Shown: positions 63,543-64,000 of the stretch, in pieces
How the letters are laid out: each line of letters opens with the position of its first letter
How positions within the stretch are numbered: the stretch's first letter is position 1
NCBI RefSeq assembly: GCF_037890675.1
Contig: NZ_CP149574.1
Location: forward strand, 3,634,874-3,698,873
Reading direction: 5' to 3'
Origin: Methylovirgula sp. 4M-Z18
Lineage (GTDB): Bacteria; Pseudomonadota; Alphaproteobacteria; Rhizobiales; Beijerinckiaceae
DNA length: 64,000 nt
Notes under the pieces: model-generated
Told to the model about the DNA's origin: nothing
Databases searched by the model: none
What the model saw: only the letters and a program-made list of their open reading frames with translations
Position numbers and translations under genes: made by a program

Positions 63543-64000
<458 letters not shown>

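Overview
The window is 64 kb of GC-rich DNA, densely packed with genes in short co-directional operons. It reads as the chromosome of an alphaproteobacterium, most likely of the order Hyphomicrobiales (Rhizobiales). The grounds are codon bias, an OxyR-katA divergent pair, DUF995 proteins, a NasT/NasS-controlled assimilatory nitrate cluster resembling the rhizobial one, and a GbcA/GbcB-type Rieske oxygenase pair. I cannot name a genus from sequence alone. I found no rRNA, tRNA, CRISPR array, insertion sequence or phage gene.

Layout. (1) 1-10238: cell-surface glycan genes. Two very large multi-domain glycosyltransferases (the first cut by the left edge) flank three SAM methyltransferase genes, two of which share a homologous module. 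(2) 10577-13676: a GYD-domain protein, then oxyR divergent from katA, with an uncharacterised 68-residue gene directly behind katA. (3) 13837-25391: a sugar-acid regulon. It holds a sugar ABC transporter, a LacI-type repressor, a Zn-dependent idonate-type dehydrogenase, a gluconate 5-dehydrogenase-like SDR, gluconokinase, a 2-hydroxyacid dehydrogenase, a beta-hydroxyacid dehydrogenase and two lactonases. Near-identical palindromes in two divergent promoters are the likely LacI operators. (4) 26150-28010: an Nramp-like transporter and an HCCA-isomerase-like protein. (5) 28728-35111: an exopolysaccharide locus (UDP-xylose synthase, GalE, membrane GT2, GH26-like hydrolase between two DUF995 proteins) and a small secreted protein. 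(6) 35449-39026: a GGDEF-EAL protein translationally coupled to an ATC-hydrolase-family protein, and a LuxR-type regulator whose receiver lacks its phospho-aspartate. (7) 39101-51542: a catabolic module of unknown substrate: LysR regulator, polyamine-type ABC importer, FAD oxidase, M20 hydrolase, amidohydrolase, CobW-type GTPase and a ThDP enzyme. (8) 51564-62144: nitrate assimilation, nasT-nasS-narK-FAD reductase-nirA-Fe/S flavoreductase-nasA, with an attenuator-like leader before narK. (9) 62433-64000: reductase and truncated oxygenase of a glycine-betaine-type Rieske demethylase.

How it fits together. Regions 3 and 7 are import-plus-catabolism modules, each with its own regulator. Region 8 should take nitrate through nitrite to ammonium, with cytoplasmic NasS sensing and NasT antitermination. 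Regions 1 and 5 build surface or secreted polysaccharide, and the c-di-GMP protein of region 6 lies close to region 5. The least described parts are the DUF995/GH26 group, the small genes at 13470 and 34767, the catabolic module of region 7, and the nitrate-cluster flavoreductase in which an Fe-S module stands where a flavodoxin domain would be expected.
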